From the NCBI GenBank assembly GCA_963664585.2, contig CAXXEO010000022.1, forward strand, positions 17,256 through 81,255: a DNA stretch of 64,000 nt. Direction: 5' to 3'. Source of the DNA: G963664585 sp963664585. GTDB taxonomy: Bacteria; Bacillota; Clostridia; Oscillospirales; Ruminococcaceae. The notes beneath the pieces are model-generated. The model was not told the origin of the DNA and did not search any database. It saw only the letters and a list, made by a program, of their open reading frames with translations. A program made the translations under genes and the position numbers. Shown one piece after another: positions 27,132 to 35,723 of this stretch (position 1 is its first letter; every line of letters starts with the position of its first letter).

Positions 27132-27237
27132 TATAGCCAATTAACTTAAGAACTGGCTATATATAAAACGTCATTTTCTTCCCCCGCCTTCGGCGGGGGA
27201 AGAAATCACAAGCTTGTCTTCAAATTAATCAACTATA
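27132..27237 (+). repeat. 106-bp dispersed palindromic element, copy 7
   Basis: A full copy with TTCG loop and minor changes (ACTTAAGAAC, CTTGTCTTCAAATT). It starts 29 bases after the histidine-kinase stop codon and is followed at once by a normal terminator (27240-27268). Confidence 0.95.
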
Positions 27238-27239
27238 AA

Positions 27240-27278
27240 AAACCACTGGAGTAAATTCAGTGGTTTTGTCTTTTTTCA
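27240..27278 (+). terminator. Rho-independent terminator of the two-component operon
   Basis: Stem AAAACCACTG / CAGTGGTTTT followed by GTCTTTTTTC. The interval from here to 27528 contains only short open frames without ribosome-binding sites. Confidence 0.85.
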
Positions 27279-27528
27279 TATTTAAGATACGGTTATAGAC
27301 AATGAGCAGTGGATCAGCCCGTTACAAGGCTAGAAAGAGAGACGGTTGTGAGGAAGTAGTGACATGCGGAACGGCCTCATGAATCCCGACATAAGATACA
27401 TAAAGGACGGTACAATGAGGAGCTTGCAGAAGAACAGTACAAGTAAAGAAGCAAATTTGATTGCTGTCCCTTTTCAGAAAAAGTCGGTGTGTAGTTTACC
27501 GTTTAATTAGAAATGAAGGAGCAAAGAT

Positions 27529-27915
27529 ATGAACACGGAAATCATACTGGAAATCATCAAAATTGTAGGTTATATCATCCTTGGTGGGATTGCTTTATAT
27601 CTGAATACAAAAAGTAGCTTGAAAGAGAAAGCTTCCGGTTATATCGCTGAGGCTGAAGAAGCCTATAAAGACGCTACCAATGCCGGAGGAATCAAATTCG
27701 AGTATGTTGTGGATAAGCTATATTCTATTATTCCTACCGCATTAAAAGTGTTTTTTACACGCGATATGCTGAGCGCTATTGTGCAAAAAGCATTTGACGC
27801 TGTTGAAGCTTATGCGAAAACGCAGCTGGATAAGGCTTCAGCTTCCTTGCCGGCAATCACACAGGCTGAAGCAAGTACGGAAGCAGCAAGTACGGAGGAA
27901 CTAAGCAATGGCTAA
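27529..27915 (+). CDS. Phage holin-like membrane protein (LLH type)
   Basis: 128 residues. One N-terminal membrane helix (about 5-26, IILEIIKIVGYIILGGIALYL) is followed by a soluble helical region with EAEEAYKDATNAGGIKFEYVVDKLYSIIP, typical of LLH-family phage holins. An Ala/Glu/Ser-rich tail follows. GAAGGAG precedes the ATG. It overlaps the next gene, an amidase, by 8 bases, giving the classical holin-endolysin lysis pair. No other phage gene is in the vicinity. Confidence 0.8.
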   Translation: MNTEIILEIIKIVGYIILGGIALYLNTKSSLKEKASGYIAEAEEAYKDATNAGGIKFEYVVDKLYSIIPTALKVFFTRDMLSAIVQKAFDAVEAYAKTQLDKASASLPAITQAEASTEAASTEELSNG

Positions 27916-28612
27916 GATATGGCTGGATCCGGGACATGGTGGCAGCGATTCGGGTGCTGTTAATGGTACGCGGTATGAAAAGTATGATGCTCTTAACCTA
28001 GCCATGGAAGTGAAAAGGCAATTGATCGAGCAAGGACAGGAAGTAATCATGACGCGCGAAAGCGATGTCTATCTGACGCTGGCTCAGAGGACGGCGATTG
28101 AAAACAATTACAACAGTAATCTCTCTATTTCACTGCACAGAAACGCCTCAACGGATGCTGCTGCGAATGGTGTGGAGATTTGGCTTCATTCCCAGGCCCC
28201 GGATTCTTATGTCATCTGGGCGTCTGGAATTCTCGAAGGGCTGACCGCACTGGGCTTTGTGAATCGAGGGGTGAAAAAGGGTTTCCGGACAGATTATATG
28301 GCAGACTACGCCATCAACAGAGACACACATTCACCGTCAATGCTGATTGAAGTGGGTTTTATTACAAACGCCGGGGATAACGCACTCTTCGACCCTAACC
28401 AGGATAGAATAGCGGCGTCGATCATCAAGGCAAGCATGACGTTTCTGGGGCTTGCGTATAGCGCCCCTGCAGCTTCTGCAGCCACTGATTGCAGCGAACA
28501 GGTAAATGCACTGACAATACAGTTGAAACAGGTAACGGATGCCCTGACGACGGCTATACAAGAACGCGATGCTGCTCTGGCTAAGCTGGCTTCAATAAAG
28601 AGTATATTGTGA
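27908..28612 (+). CDS. N-acetylmuramoyl-L-alanine amidase (phage-type endolysin)
   Basis: 234 residues. An Amidase_3 zinc domain (about 1-178) with the metal ligands in LDPGHGGSDSGA (His), YEKYDALNLAMEV (Glu) and SISLHRNAS (His), and the catalytic Glu in MLIEVGFITN. It cleaves the amide between MurNAc and L-Ala of peptidoglycan. The C-terminal ~50 residues are an Ala-rich linker with a heptad-like helix (ALTIQLKQVTDALTTAIQERDAALAKL) rather than a known wall-binding domain. No signal peptide, so release would need the holin encoded just upstream. Confidence 0.92.
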   Translation: MAKIWLDPGHGGSDSGAVNGTRYEKYDALNLAMEVKRQLIEQGQEVIMTRESDVYLTLAQRTAIENNYNSNLSISLHRNASTDAAANGVEIWLHSQAPDSYVIWASGILEGLTALGFVNRGVKKGFRTDYMADYAINRDTHSPSMLIEVGFITNAGDNALFDPNQDRIAASIIKASMTFLGLAYSAPAASAATDCSEQVNALTIQLKQVTDALTTAIQERDAALAKLASIKSIL

Positions 28613-28617
28613 ATATG

Positions 28618-28648
28618 TCCCCCGCTGCTTTGTAGCGGGGGATTATTT
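28618..28648 (+). terminator. Rho-independent terminator of the lysis pair
   Basis: Stem TCCCCCGCT / AGCGGGGGA with loop GCTTTGT, followed by TTATTTTG, eight bases after the amidase stop codon. The remainder of the 387-bp gap to 28999 holds no supported gene. Confidence 0.85.
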
Positions 28649-28999
28649 TGCGACAAAGTTATAATTTGTCAAACGAACATTTCTTGAGGGAGTATAAAGC
28701 GTATCCTAAAACAGAGTTCGACAGTTTCCATATTGTGTATATAATGCATACAAAATCATCGAATTATGCTATGATAATTATGCCCCACAAGAGTAAAAGA
28801 ACAGCAAAAACCGGGCCTAAATTAGTTGCCATAAATTTATCTGTGATTTTTTAAAGACAACAATTGATCAAACCGAAAATTTGTATTATTCTATTATTGT
28901 GGCTATAAAATATTTGGTTACATGAATTTTACACCATAGAGAATTATAGAATTCATGAGTAAACTCCAGCAGTGAAAGTCTGACTAAAGGAAGGTTATT

Positions 29000-29677
29000 A
29001 TGTTATCAGACGATATAAAGATAGGTGATAAGCTCAAAATATCCACAAAACTTGGTACCTATTTCAGGCAATCATTTACTAGCCGTGTAGATGACATACT
29101 GGGACATCATTTGCTTCTTGTCTACACGCCTATTGCCAATGGTAGTTATGTTGAGCTTCCAAAAGGTAATGATTATCTTTTCTTGTTTTATACAAAGAGT
29201 GGACTTGTACAAGCGCCAGGTACGGTTTTGGAGCATTGTGTTCAAAATGGTATTGACTTTATGAAAATAGAGTTCTATGAATGTCAGCGTATACAAAGAA
29301 GACGTTTTTTTAGATTGGATTACATTTTAGATTTTACATTTACACGTACTACAGATTTGTCTGACGATACTTCTCCTGACGATATGCCGATTTATAGAGG
29401 AATAATAAAAAATCTGAGTGGTGGCGGTCTGCATTTTGTCTCTGATCTTGAACTTTCGCTCAGTGAGCATCTTTTAAGTTATCTTACGCTGAATGATAAC
29501 GTTATTACTGTGCAGGGAAAGGTGCGACATATACAGCCGCCAAATGATTCTATAGATAAATATGAATATAGATTAGAATTTATTGATATTGAAAGCGCCC
29601 AGCAAGAGCAAATTATCCAATATGTGTTTCATAAGCAAAGAGAAATGATCAAAAAAATGAGAATGGAATCAGAATGA
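29000..29677 (+). CDS. PilZ-domain protein (YcgR-like c-di-GMP effector)
   Basis: 225 residues. The N-terminal half (about 1-95) is a YcgR-N-like beta domain. The C-terminal PilZ domain starts with the c-di-GMP-binding arginines in QRRRFFRLD (about 98-106), and the second signature appears as NLSGGGLHF (N/DxSxxG, about 138-146). It binds cyclic di-GMP and typically acts on flagellar motors or exopolysaccharide synthesis. No motility or diguanylate cyclase gene is in the window, so the target is unknown. AAAGGAAGG precedes the ATG. Confidence 0.9.
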   Translation: MLSDDIKIGDKLKISTKLGTYFRQSFTSRVDDILGHHLLLVYTPIANGSYVELPKGNDYLFLFYTKSGLVQAPGTVLEHCVQNGIDFMKIEFYECQRIQRRRFFRLDYILDFTFTRTTDLSDDTSPDDMPIYRGIIKNLSGGGLHFVSDLELSLSEHLLSYLTLNDNVITVQGKVRHIQPPNDSIDKYEYRLEFIDIESAQQEQIIQYVFHKQREMIKKMRMESE

Positions 29678-29694
29678 CTGTTTAGAGAATTATA

Positions 29695-29800
29695 TATAAC
29701 CAATTAACTTAAAAACTGGCTATATATAAAACGTCATTTTCTTCACCCGCCTTCGGCGGGGGAAGAAATCACAAGCTTGTTTTCAAGTTAATCAACTATA
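29695..29800 (+). repeat. 106-bp dispersed palindromic element, copy 8
   Basis: A full copy with one stem mismatch (CTTCACCC opposite GGGGGAAG) and TATAACC at the left end. It begins 18 bases after the PilZ gene. Confidence 0.95.
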
Positions 29801-29823
29801 ATATTCACGATTAGTTATTCCGA

Positions 29824-29875
29824 TTCATGAAAACAGTAACCCCGCTTTAAAAAGCGGGGTTACTGTTTTCATGAA
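29824..29875. terminator. Bidirectional terminator between convergent genes
   Basis: A 52-base nearly perfect palindrome: arms TTCATGAAAACAGTAACC and its complement around a GCGGGG core and TTTAAAAA loop. It separates the PilZ gene (plus) from the DUF4153 gene (minus). Confidence 0.85.
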
Positions 29876-29934
29876 CAAAAGATTTTTAAACAAATTTATA
29901 ATGCAGATATAGGCATACTGATAAACAAAATATC

Positions 29935-31722
29935 CTATTTTATCTTTACAAAAACATATAAATCTGCACCATAATATACCGGAGTTTGCATTTTTTCAAT
30001 ATTCAAATTCTGTACAACAAATGTTAATTTAGCCAAGGCGTTTTCGGTTGTAAAAGTGGCTTGTTCGACTGAGATTAAACCCTTGTTTGTATAATAATCG
30101 TTGAACTTATCGAAACTTTGTCTCATACTAAAACTGATAAGTTCCTGATTATTTGCGTCTGTTACTTTTATTTCGCATTGATCTTGTGTCCAATTTTTTG
30201 ACAGGTTATAAGTCTTACCTGATTTTACGATTTTACAAATACCAGCATTTGCATTGTTGTTGGGAATATTAACATTGAAATACACAAAACTGTCATACCC
30301 AGTGATATCAAGAGGCGTTTCTCGTTCAATATTCAGGTAAATTGATTGATTAACGGTCCCCGTCCATTCGTATTGATTAAAGCCAAAAGTACTATAGAAA
30401 TCTTCATTGATTTTAAAATTATCCGGAAGCCATTCAATTTTATTGGTATATTCCATCATGCTCAAATAACCTATAGAATCTGCAATGGACTTTCTATCCT
30501 TTTCGGAAAGGGAAGAGTTTGGCTTAATCTGATTGTTCTCAAGCATACCGTTTTTCGATAATAAATTTTTAAGCAAGTTAGCCTGACTGATCCGGCTGAT
30601 TGTGAACGCATCCATGGGAGGGACAATAGATATGACTGCAAAAACTATCAGCATAGCCGCTATCAACCCATTTTTTCGCACAGGAATAATGCTAAGCAGG
30701 ACGCCTGCAGCAGCGGCAAAGATACCAAACAGGATCACATAATAGCGGGTATGGGTAATTCCTGTACCTGTCAGTTTCATCACGGATGAAACAATTTGAA
30801 ACAGTACGATTGGCACCAATATTTTTGGAAAGATCCTTCGAAACAAAACAGCAAATTTATTTTCAAGTCTGCTGGCTAATATATAAACCAATATGACAGT
30901 GATGGAATATGATACAAGCATTGGTTCTAAAAGATTATCTGACCAGAATAGTCCTCCTATATTTCGAAAAATATAGATGATTAGAATGACTGTAAACACC
31001 GCTATGAGAGGAATGATGATAAAAGAAATGAGGATTTCCAAAAACTTCGGGCAATGTGACGCTTTCTCTATGTGGACATCTCGAAAACGAGAAATTTCCT
31101 GAGTCTCTGTCTTCTCTGATTCTCCCGGATAAACGGGGATCAGTGATAAAAAATACATGGGTGCAAATAAAATGAATACTATATTTGCCGCATGAGAATA
31201 GGCAGTATAATCTACATTAAAAAGAAGCTGGTCAATGGTTCCGATAATGATGCTGATACCCCCAAAAATGACGCCCGAGAATAGCAGGGAATTGAAGAAG
31301 GATTTAAATGCAGCCATAAAGCTTTCATTAAAAGTGATTCTGCTTTTGATCACAGGAACCCATATAAAAGCAATTAGCAGGGTAAACAAGGCTACTGAGG
31401 TTCTAATGCCAATCTCCATACCGAGTCTTGGCGCCGGTATAATAATCAGATAATACCCACCGGTGAGCAGGGTAGCGGCCCCCATTAAAACAGCGCGGGC
31501 AGAAAGCTTCTTCCAATATCGTTCATAGACTGCTTGAAATACGACGCTTAGAAACGCGCCGACTACATATGTTACCAAAATTTTAGAATAGTCCCGATCT
31601 GTGCTGATATCAAATGCATTCACGGCGGCGGCTGCCAAAAGGAATGTCACCGTCAATGGATAACGCACAATAGCATCAGTCAATCCTCTAATTTTGCTTA
31701 AAAGCTTTTCACTTTGTTTCAT
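29935..31722 (-). CDS. DUF4153-type multi-pass membrane protein
   Basis: 595 residues from the ATG at 31722, nine bases after AAAGGG; an ATG nine bases earlier abuts that site. About ten to twelve hydrophobic helices fill residues 20-385, including the GVIFGGISIIIGTIDQLLF and FAPMYFLSLIPVYPG blocks I associate with DUF4153. A C-terminal hydrophilic domain of some 200 residues, probably outside the membrane, follows. Function unknown in the family. It ends at a bidirectional hairpin and seems monocistronic. Confidence 0.75.
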   Translation of the reverse strand: MKQSEKLLSKIRGLTDAIVRYPLTVTFLLAAAAVNAFDISTDRDYSKILVTYVVGAFLSVVFQAVYERYWKKLSARAVLMGAATLLTGGYYLIIIPAPRLGMEIGIRTSVALFTLLIAFIWVPVIKSRITFNESFMAAFKSFFNSLLFSGVIFGGISIIIGTIDQLLFNVDYTAYSHAANIVFILFAPMYFLSLIPVYPGESEKTETQEISRFRDVHIEKASHCPKFLEILISFIIIPLIAVFTVILIIYIFRNIGGLFWSDNLLEPMLVSYSITVILVYILASRLENKFAVLFRRIFPKILVPIVLFQIVSSVMKLTGTGITHTRYYVILFGIFAAAAGVLLSIIPVRKNGLIAAMLIVFAVISIVPPMDAFTISRISQANLLKNLLSKNGMLENNQIKPNSSLSEKDRKSIADSIGYLSMMEYTNKIEWLPDNFKINEDFYSTFGFNQYEWTGTVNQSIYLNIERETPLDITGYDSFVYFNVNIPNNNANAGICKIVKSGKTYNLSKNWTQDQCEIKVTDANNQELISFSMRQSFDKFNDYYTNKGLISVEQATFTTENALAKLTFVVQNLNIEKMQTPVYYGADLYVFVKIK

Positions 31723-31907
31723 GATCGTCATCCCTTTCTACGAAACCAGCGTAAGAGATTTATTTTATCTGTTGGCCCTTGTATGTCAGGGCTGACAGCA
31801 ACGAAGTATTTCTTCTTTTTACTAATACTATGTCACTAAAGATGTGCCGTTATTCTGTTTTTAATGGTTGATCTTTAAAACAAAGCAGTTTTGCACAACT
31901 CAACCTT

Positions 31908-33869
31908 TCACTGATTTAATTCCTCTTCTAGTTTTTCGATCTCTTTGAGCCATATTGTAGCACTCACATCACTGGGCATACGCCAGTCTCCGCGTGGTGA
32001 GAGACAGATTGAGCCAACTTTAGGGCCGTCCGGCAAGCAAGACCGCTTAAACTGCTGAGAGAAAAAGCGTTTGTAAAAAACTTTGAGCCATCGTAAAATC
32101 TCTTTCTCGGAAAACTTACCGGAGAATGCCTTACAGGCCAACAGATAAACCTTAATGGGCGGAAAGCCCCAACGCATCATATAGTAAAGATAAAAATCAT
32201 GTAGATCATATGAGCCAATGACATTCTCTGTTATTTGTTCAATGTTTCCTTCTGGATTGGGCGGCAGAAGTTCTGGACTGATGGGAGTATCCAGAATATC
32301 CTTCAAAATGCGAGTAACAATTGGATTATCGGTGGTATCCGCGTACCAGGAAACCAAGTATTTGACCAAAGTTTTGGGAACGCCGGCGTTTACAGCATAA
32401 TGGCTCATGTGATCACCATTATAGGTACACCAACCCAGTGCCAGTTCAGATAAATCCCCGGTACCAATGACAATACCGCCTTCACTATTGGCAATATCCA
32501 TCAGGATTTGTGTGCGTTCTCTGGCTTGCACGTTCTCATAAGTAACATCCTGAACAGCCGGATCGTGACCAATATCTCTGAAATGTAAAAGACAGGACTC
32601 TGTAATCGAAATCTCTCTATTGTGAATACCCAACTCCTTCATGAGCTCCTGTGCGTTTCCTTTTGTTCGACCTGTGGTCCCAAAACCCGGCATCGTGATA
32701 CCGCGAATTTCCTGATCAGAATAACCCAATTTTGCAAAGGCTTCACGACATACCAGAAGGGCTAAAGTTGAGTCCAGTCCGCCAGAAATTCCAATTACGG
32801 CTTTTTTCATTCCCGTCTTACGTAATCTTTGCGCCAAGCCGTTTAACTGGATGGTAAAAATCTCCCTACAACGTATATCCCGGTCTTCTTTGCTTCCTGG
32901 CACAAATGGATAGGCATCTATCTGTCTTTTCAGTCCCGAAGGCTCAATCTGTAATCCAGCGTTACCAAACGTAAATAGAATCTTGCGATAGATTTTAGGT
33001 TCAACATTACCCATAAAACTATTGGCTTTTCTTCGTTCATTCTCCAGTTTTTCGATATCAAGATCTACACTAATAACGATCGAATCCTCAAATCGGCTTT
33101 CCTTTAGAATAGAACCATTCTCAGCAATAATTGTCTGACCGCCAAATACTAAATCGGTTGTCGATTCACTGGGACCGGCAGAAGTATAAATATAGCCGGT
33201 CAGGCAGCGGGCGGATTGCTGACGGACAAGTGCTTTTCGGTACTCCGCTTTACCAACCAGTTCATTGCTAGCCGAAAGATTGGCAATCACATTTGCACCA
33301 TAAATGGTATGATAAGAACTGGGCGGAATCGGCATCCACAGGTCTTCACAGATTTCAACGCCGAAGCAAAGCGGTGAGAACTGTTCTTTAAACAAAAGGC
33401 TCTCACCAAACGGAATTTCCTGAGAGCAAAGCGTCACGGTATCACTGATTCTGCCTCCGGCGGGGCTGAACCATCTTTTTTCATAGAATTCATTATAATT
33501 GGGGAGAAAGGTCTTGGGCACTACCCCCAAAATTTTATCCTGGTGCAATACTACAGCAGCATTAAACAGTTGGTTGTCAGACTCTACAGGCATCCCAACC
33601 ACCATCAGCATATCAAGCTTTCGTGTAGAGTTGAGGAAAAGCTGCAAAGCCGTCTGTACCTGATCAAGCAGCAGCCTTTGATGAAAAAGATCGGCACAGG
33701 TATAGCCGGTGAGGCAAAGCTCTGGAAAAACCAGAACCTTTACCTGATCTTTAGCCGCAAGTTCTGCCAATCGAATCATTTCAGTGGCATTTGCATGAGG
33801 ATCAGCGATTTGCAACCTAGGAACTGCCGAACCCACACGTATATATCCCATTTTTTGTGCGTCAAACAT
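31908..33869 (-). CDS. nadE: Glutamine-dependent NAD+ synthetase
   Basis: 653 residues, the two-domain form. The N-terminal nitrilase-like glutaminase (about 1-290) has its Glu-Lys-Cys triad in FPELCLTGYT, PKTFLPNYNEFYE and FGVEICEDLW. The C-terminal synthetase domain (about 330-650) has the pyrophosphate loop GISGGLDSTLAL and the downstream GTGDLSELALGW and NPEGNIEQ segments. It amidates nicotinic acid adenine dinucleotide to NAD+ using ATP and glutamine. GGAAAGGA precedes the start. Monocistronic. Confidence 0.96.
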   Translation of the reverse strand: MFDAQKMGYIRVGSAVPRLQIADPHANATEMIRLAELAAKDQVKVLVFPELCLTGYTCADLFHQRLLLDQVQTALQLFLNSTRKLDMLMVVGMPVESDNQLFNAAVVLHQDKILGVVPKTFLPNYNEFYEKRWFSPAGGRISDTVTLCSQEIPFGESLLFKEQFSPLCFGVEICEDLWMPIPPSSYHTIYGANVIANLSASNELVGKAEYRKALVRQQSARCLTGYIYTSAGPSESTTDLVFGGQTIIAENGSILKESRFEDSIVISVDLDIEKLENERRKANSFMGNVEPKIYRKILFTFGNAGLQIEPSGLKRQIDAYPFVPGSKEDRDIRCREIFTIQLNGLAQRLRKTGMKKAVIGISGGLDSTLALLVCREAFAKLGYSDQEIRGITMPGFGTTGRTKGNAQELMKELGIHNREISITESCLLHFRDIGHDPAVQDVTYENVQARERTQILMDIANSEGGIVIGTGDLSELALGWCTYNGDHMSHYAVNAGVPKTLVKYLVSWYADTTDNPIVTRILKDILDTPISPELLPPNPEGNIEQITENVIGSYDLHDFYLYYMMRWGFPPIKVYLLACKAFSGKFSEKEILRWLKVFYKRFFSQQFKRSCLPDGPKVGSICLSPRGDWRMPSDVSATIWLKEIEKLEEELNQ

Positions 33870-34019
33870 CTGATAAATCCTTTCCTGTCATAACCTTTTT
33901 ATATTAATCCAAATGAAACGAGTTTCTAGACTCTGTTTGCGCGGCTGTAGCGGGGGAGAGACAGAGGTAAAAACAAGTGAAGTTAACTTGATTCAGTAAA
34001 TCATTCCTAACATTTTAAT

Positions 34020-34137
34020 TATACCATAAATCAGAAGAATTTATGGTATATTCGCCCAGAGACGGTGATGCCTCCCAAGGGAAGCCGGCGTGGTATATAA
34101 TTGGTTTAATATGCGCTTTTTCGCTTATTATATCATA
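34020..34137. repeat. Hairpin-bounded repeat, family 3, copy B
   Basis: Starts TATACCATAAA with a perfect left hairpin (ATACCATAAAT / ATTTATGGTAT), a central part with CGCCCAGAGACGGTGATGCC and GGCGTGG, and a right hairpin ending TATATCATA. The layout matches copy A at 1274-1395. Confidence 0.75.
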
Positions 34138-34149
34138 TTTCCCTAAAGG

Positions 34150-34254
34150 TATAGCCAATTAACTTAAAACTGGTTATATATAAAACGTTATTTTCTTCCC
34201 CCGCCTTCGGCGGGGGAAGAAATCACAAGCTTGTTTTCAAGTTAATCAACTATA
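34150..34254 (+). repeat. 106-bp dispersed palindromic element, copy 9
   Basis: A full copy, one base shorter in the left arm (ACTTAAAAC) with two further substitutions; TTCG loop. It lies 12 bases after the family 3 copy. Confidence 0.95.
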
Positions 34255-34315
34255 GTATTTTAGCATTCACAAGTTATTGAAGTGATAAGAGCAAAATTAG
34301 AATCTCTTTTTCATC

Positions 34316-34384
34316 TCATACTATTTCCTTTTTAAAAAACAACTAATTTTATATCTATTGCCTTTTCATATGAAATTAGTATCA
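34316..34384. repeat. Second small palindromic repeat (TGATACTA family), internally deleted copy
   Basis: 69 bp, collinear with 22525-22632 but missing 39 internal bases that carry the GC-rich hairpin. The deletion junction falls at a short TATT/ATT direct repeat. Confidence 0.85.
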
Positions 34385-34458
34385 CAGGCGGGGAAGAGAG
34401 AACGAATGGCTAATGAAAAAATGGCTTGTGTTCATTTGCTTTTGAGTTCATTTGCGGC

Positions 34459-34493
34459 AAAAAAGCAGGCACCGTTTTTTAAACGGTGCCTGC
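34459..34493 (-). terminator. Rho-independent terminator of rpsF-ssb-rpsR
   Basis: Stem GCAGGCACCGTTT / AAACGGTGCCTGC (34465-34493) with a minus-strand run of six U residues (34459-34464). Confidence 0.9.
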
Positions 34494-34526
34494 TTGCATA
34501 AACTTCAGTATGCCTTAATGAACTAC

Positions 34527-34820
34527 TTATTCGCTTACATAGGGTAAAAAGGCGAGATGTCTTGCTCTTTTTACAGCGATGGTCAACTGGCGCTGATGGC
34601 GGGCACATGTGCCAGTCACCCTGCGGGGAACAATCTTGGCTCTCTCAGAGAGATATCTGCGAAGGCGGGGGATATCCTTATAATCGATATCATGCACCTT
34701 ATCAGCACAGAAGCCGCAAACTTTGCGTCTGCCTTTTCTGTTGCCACGGCCTCCGCGGCTGTCGCCTCTGTCGCCCCTGTCGTTTCTATCGCCTCTATCG
34801 TAGTTTCTTTCTCTTTCCAC
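34527..34820 (-). CDS. rpsR: 30S ribosomal protein bS18
   Basis: 97 residues with a GTG start (34820), AAGGAGG ten bases upstream. The S18 core (about 33-97) reads CGFCADKVHDIDYKDIPRLRRYLSERAKIVPRRVTGTC...HQRQL. It keeps the CxxC plus downstream Cys of the zinc-binding form. Unusual is the first 30-odd residues, a low-complexity Arg/Gly/Asp repeat (DRGDRNDRGDRGD). It binds S6 in the small-subunit platform. Last gene of the rpsF-ssb-rpsR operon. Confidence 0.97.
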   Translation of the reverse strand: MERERNYDRGDRNDRGDRGDSRGGRGNRKGRRKVCGFCADKVHDIDYKDIPRLRRYLSERAKIVPRRVTGTCARHQRQLTIAVKRARHLAFLPYVSE

Positions 34821-34856
34821 AGTGAATCAACCTCCTTACATTCAATTTTGCCCGGA

Positions 34857-35297
34857 TTAAAAGGGCAGATCGTCGTCCTCTTCGATAACTTGAAAATCAC
34901 CGGCATTACCGCTGGAATAGGCCACAGGTGTGGCACCTGCCGAACTATTACTTTCGGTGGGGGAGCCGGAACTGCCGCCTTTTCTTCCAACAAAGCTGAC
35001 ATTGCTGGCGACGACCTCGAAGGCTGTCCGCTTGTTGCCTTCCTTGTCAGTATAATCGCGGGTATTTATCGACCCGTCGATCGCAATATCGCTGCCCTTT
35101 TGAAAGTACTTGCAGATAAACTCAGCTGTGGCACGCCATGCGACAATTGTAATAAAGTCCGCCTGACGCTCGCCTCCTTTCGATGAGAAGGGACGATCAA
35201 CCGCAATTCTAAATGTGGTGACCGGAACGTTAGATGGAGTTGAGCGAAGCTCCGGGTCGGCGGTGAGCCTTCCAATCAAAATTGCTTTGTTTAACAT
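34857..35297 (-). CDS. ssb: Single-stranded DNA-binding protein
   Basis: 146 residues. An OB-fold (about 1-105) with MLNKAILIGRLTADPELR and FVGRKGG is followed by a flexible Ser/Gly-rich linker and the acidic tip DDDLPF used to recruit repair and replication partners. It binds ssDNA as a tetramer at forks. AAGGAGG precedes the ATG. The middle gene of the conserved rpsF-ssb-rpsR operon. Confidence 0.97.
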   Translation of the reverse strand: MLNKAILIGRLTADPELRSTPSNVPVTTFRIAVDRPFSSKGGERQADFITIVAWRATAEFICKYFQKGSDIAIDGSINTRDYTDKEGNKRTAFEVVASNVSFVGRKGGSSGSPTESNSSAGATPVAYSSGNAGDFQVIEEDDDLPF

Positions 35298-35309
35298 ATA
35301 AGCACCTCC

Positions 35310-35606
35310 TTAGATGTTTTTTGCTACGATCAACGAACGAAGCACGCCGTCTGAAATCTTATAAATACGGTCGAGCTCTGCGGGGAAGCTGGGAGCAGCA
35401 CTGAACTCAACAAAAAGGTAGTAACCTTCTGTTTCATCCTCAATAGCGTAGGCGAGGCGGCGTTTGCCCCACTCTTCCACGTTACTGATGCTGCCGTTTT
35501 CACTGATGAGAGTCTTGAATTTCTCCACTAAGGCTGCTACGGATTCATCACCGTTACGCAGGGTGAATATTGCCACGGTCTCATAATTTGCTGTTGTTTT
35601 CGGCAT
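35310..35606 (-). CDS. rpsF: 30S ribosomal protein bS6
   Basis: 98 residues from the ATG at 35606, which follows AAAAGGAGG; a longer frame upstream has no ribosome-binding site. The S6 fold is evident: NYETVAIFTLRNGDE, NVEEWGKRRLAYAIEDETEGYYLFVEF, and DRIYKISDGVLRSLI. It pairs with S18 on 16S rRNA. First gene of the operon, behind a consensus promoter. A hairpin GCCCTGTA/TACAGGGC lies in its leader (about 35627-35655); whether it is the S6:S18 autoregulatory site is unclear. Confidence 0.97.
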   Translation of the reverse strand: MPKTTANYETVAIFTLRNGDESVAALVEKFKTLISENGSISNVEEWGKRRLAYAIEDETEGYYLFVEFSAAPSFPAELDRIYKISDGVLRSLIVAKNI

Positions 35607-35690
35607 TTTTTTGCACCTCCTTTTGGACTTATGGCCCTGTATCAAAGTACAGGGCAAGGATGTGTAACCTCATAAGAGATTAACATATGA

Positions 35691-35719
35691 ATTATATCAG
35701 TGCACCCGCGCCTTGTCAA
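35691..35719 (-). promoter_or_regulatory. Promoter of rpsF-ssb-rpsR
   Basis: On the minus strand a perfect TTGACA (35714-35719), a 17-base spacer and a perfect TATAAT (35691-35696). It overlaps the intergenic space just left of the galU stop codon. Confidence 0.88.
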
Positions 35720-35723
35720 GATA

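Noticed and set aside
27300..27528. Short open frames before the holin gene (26 and 31 codons)
   Set aside because: No ribosome-binding sites and no recognisable features; treated as non-coding.
28648..28854. 68-codon open frame after the holin/amidase pair
   Set aside because: Begins with a TTG inside the tail of the terminator, no ribosome-binding site, no recognisable features.
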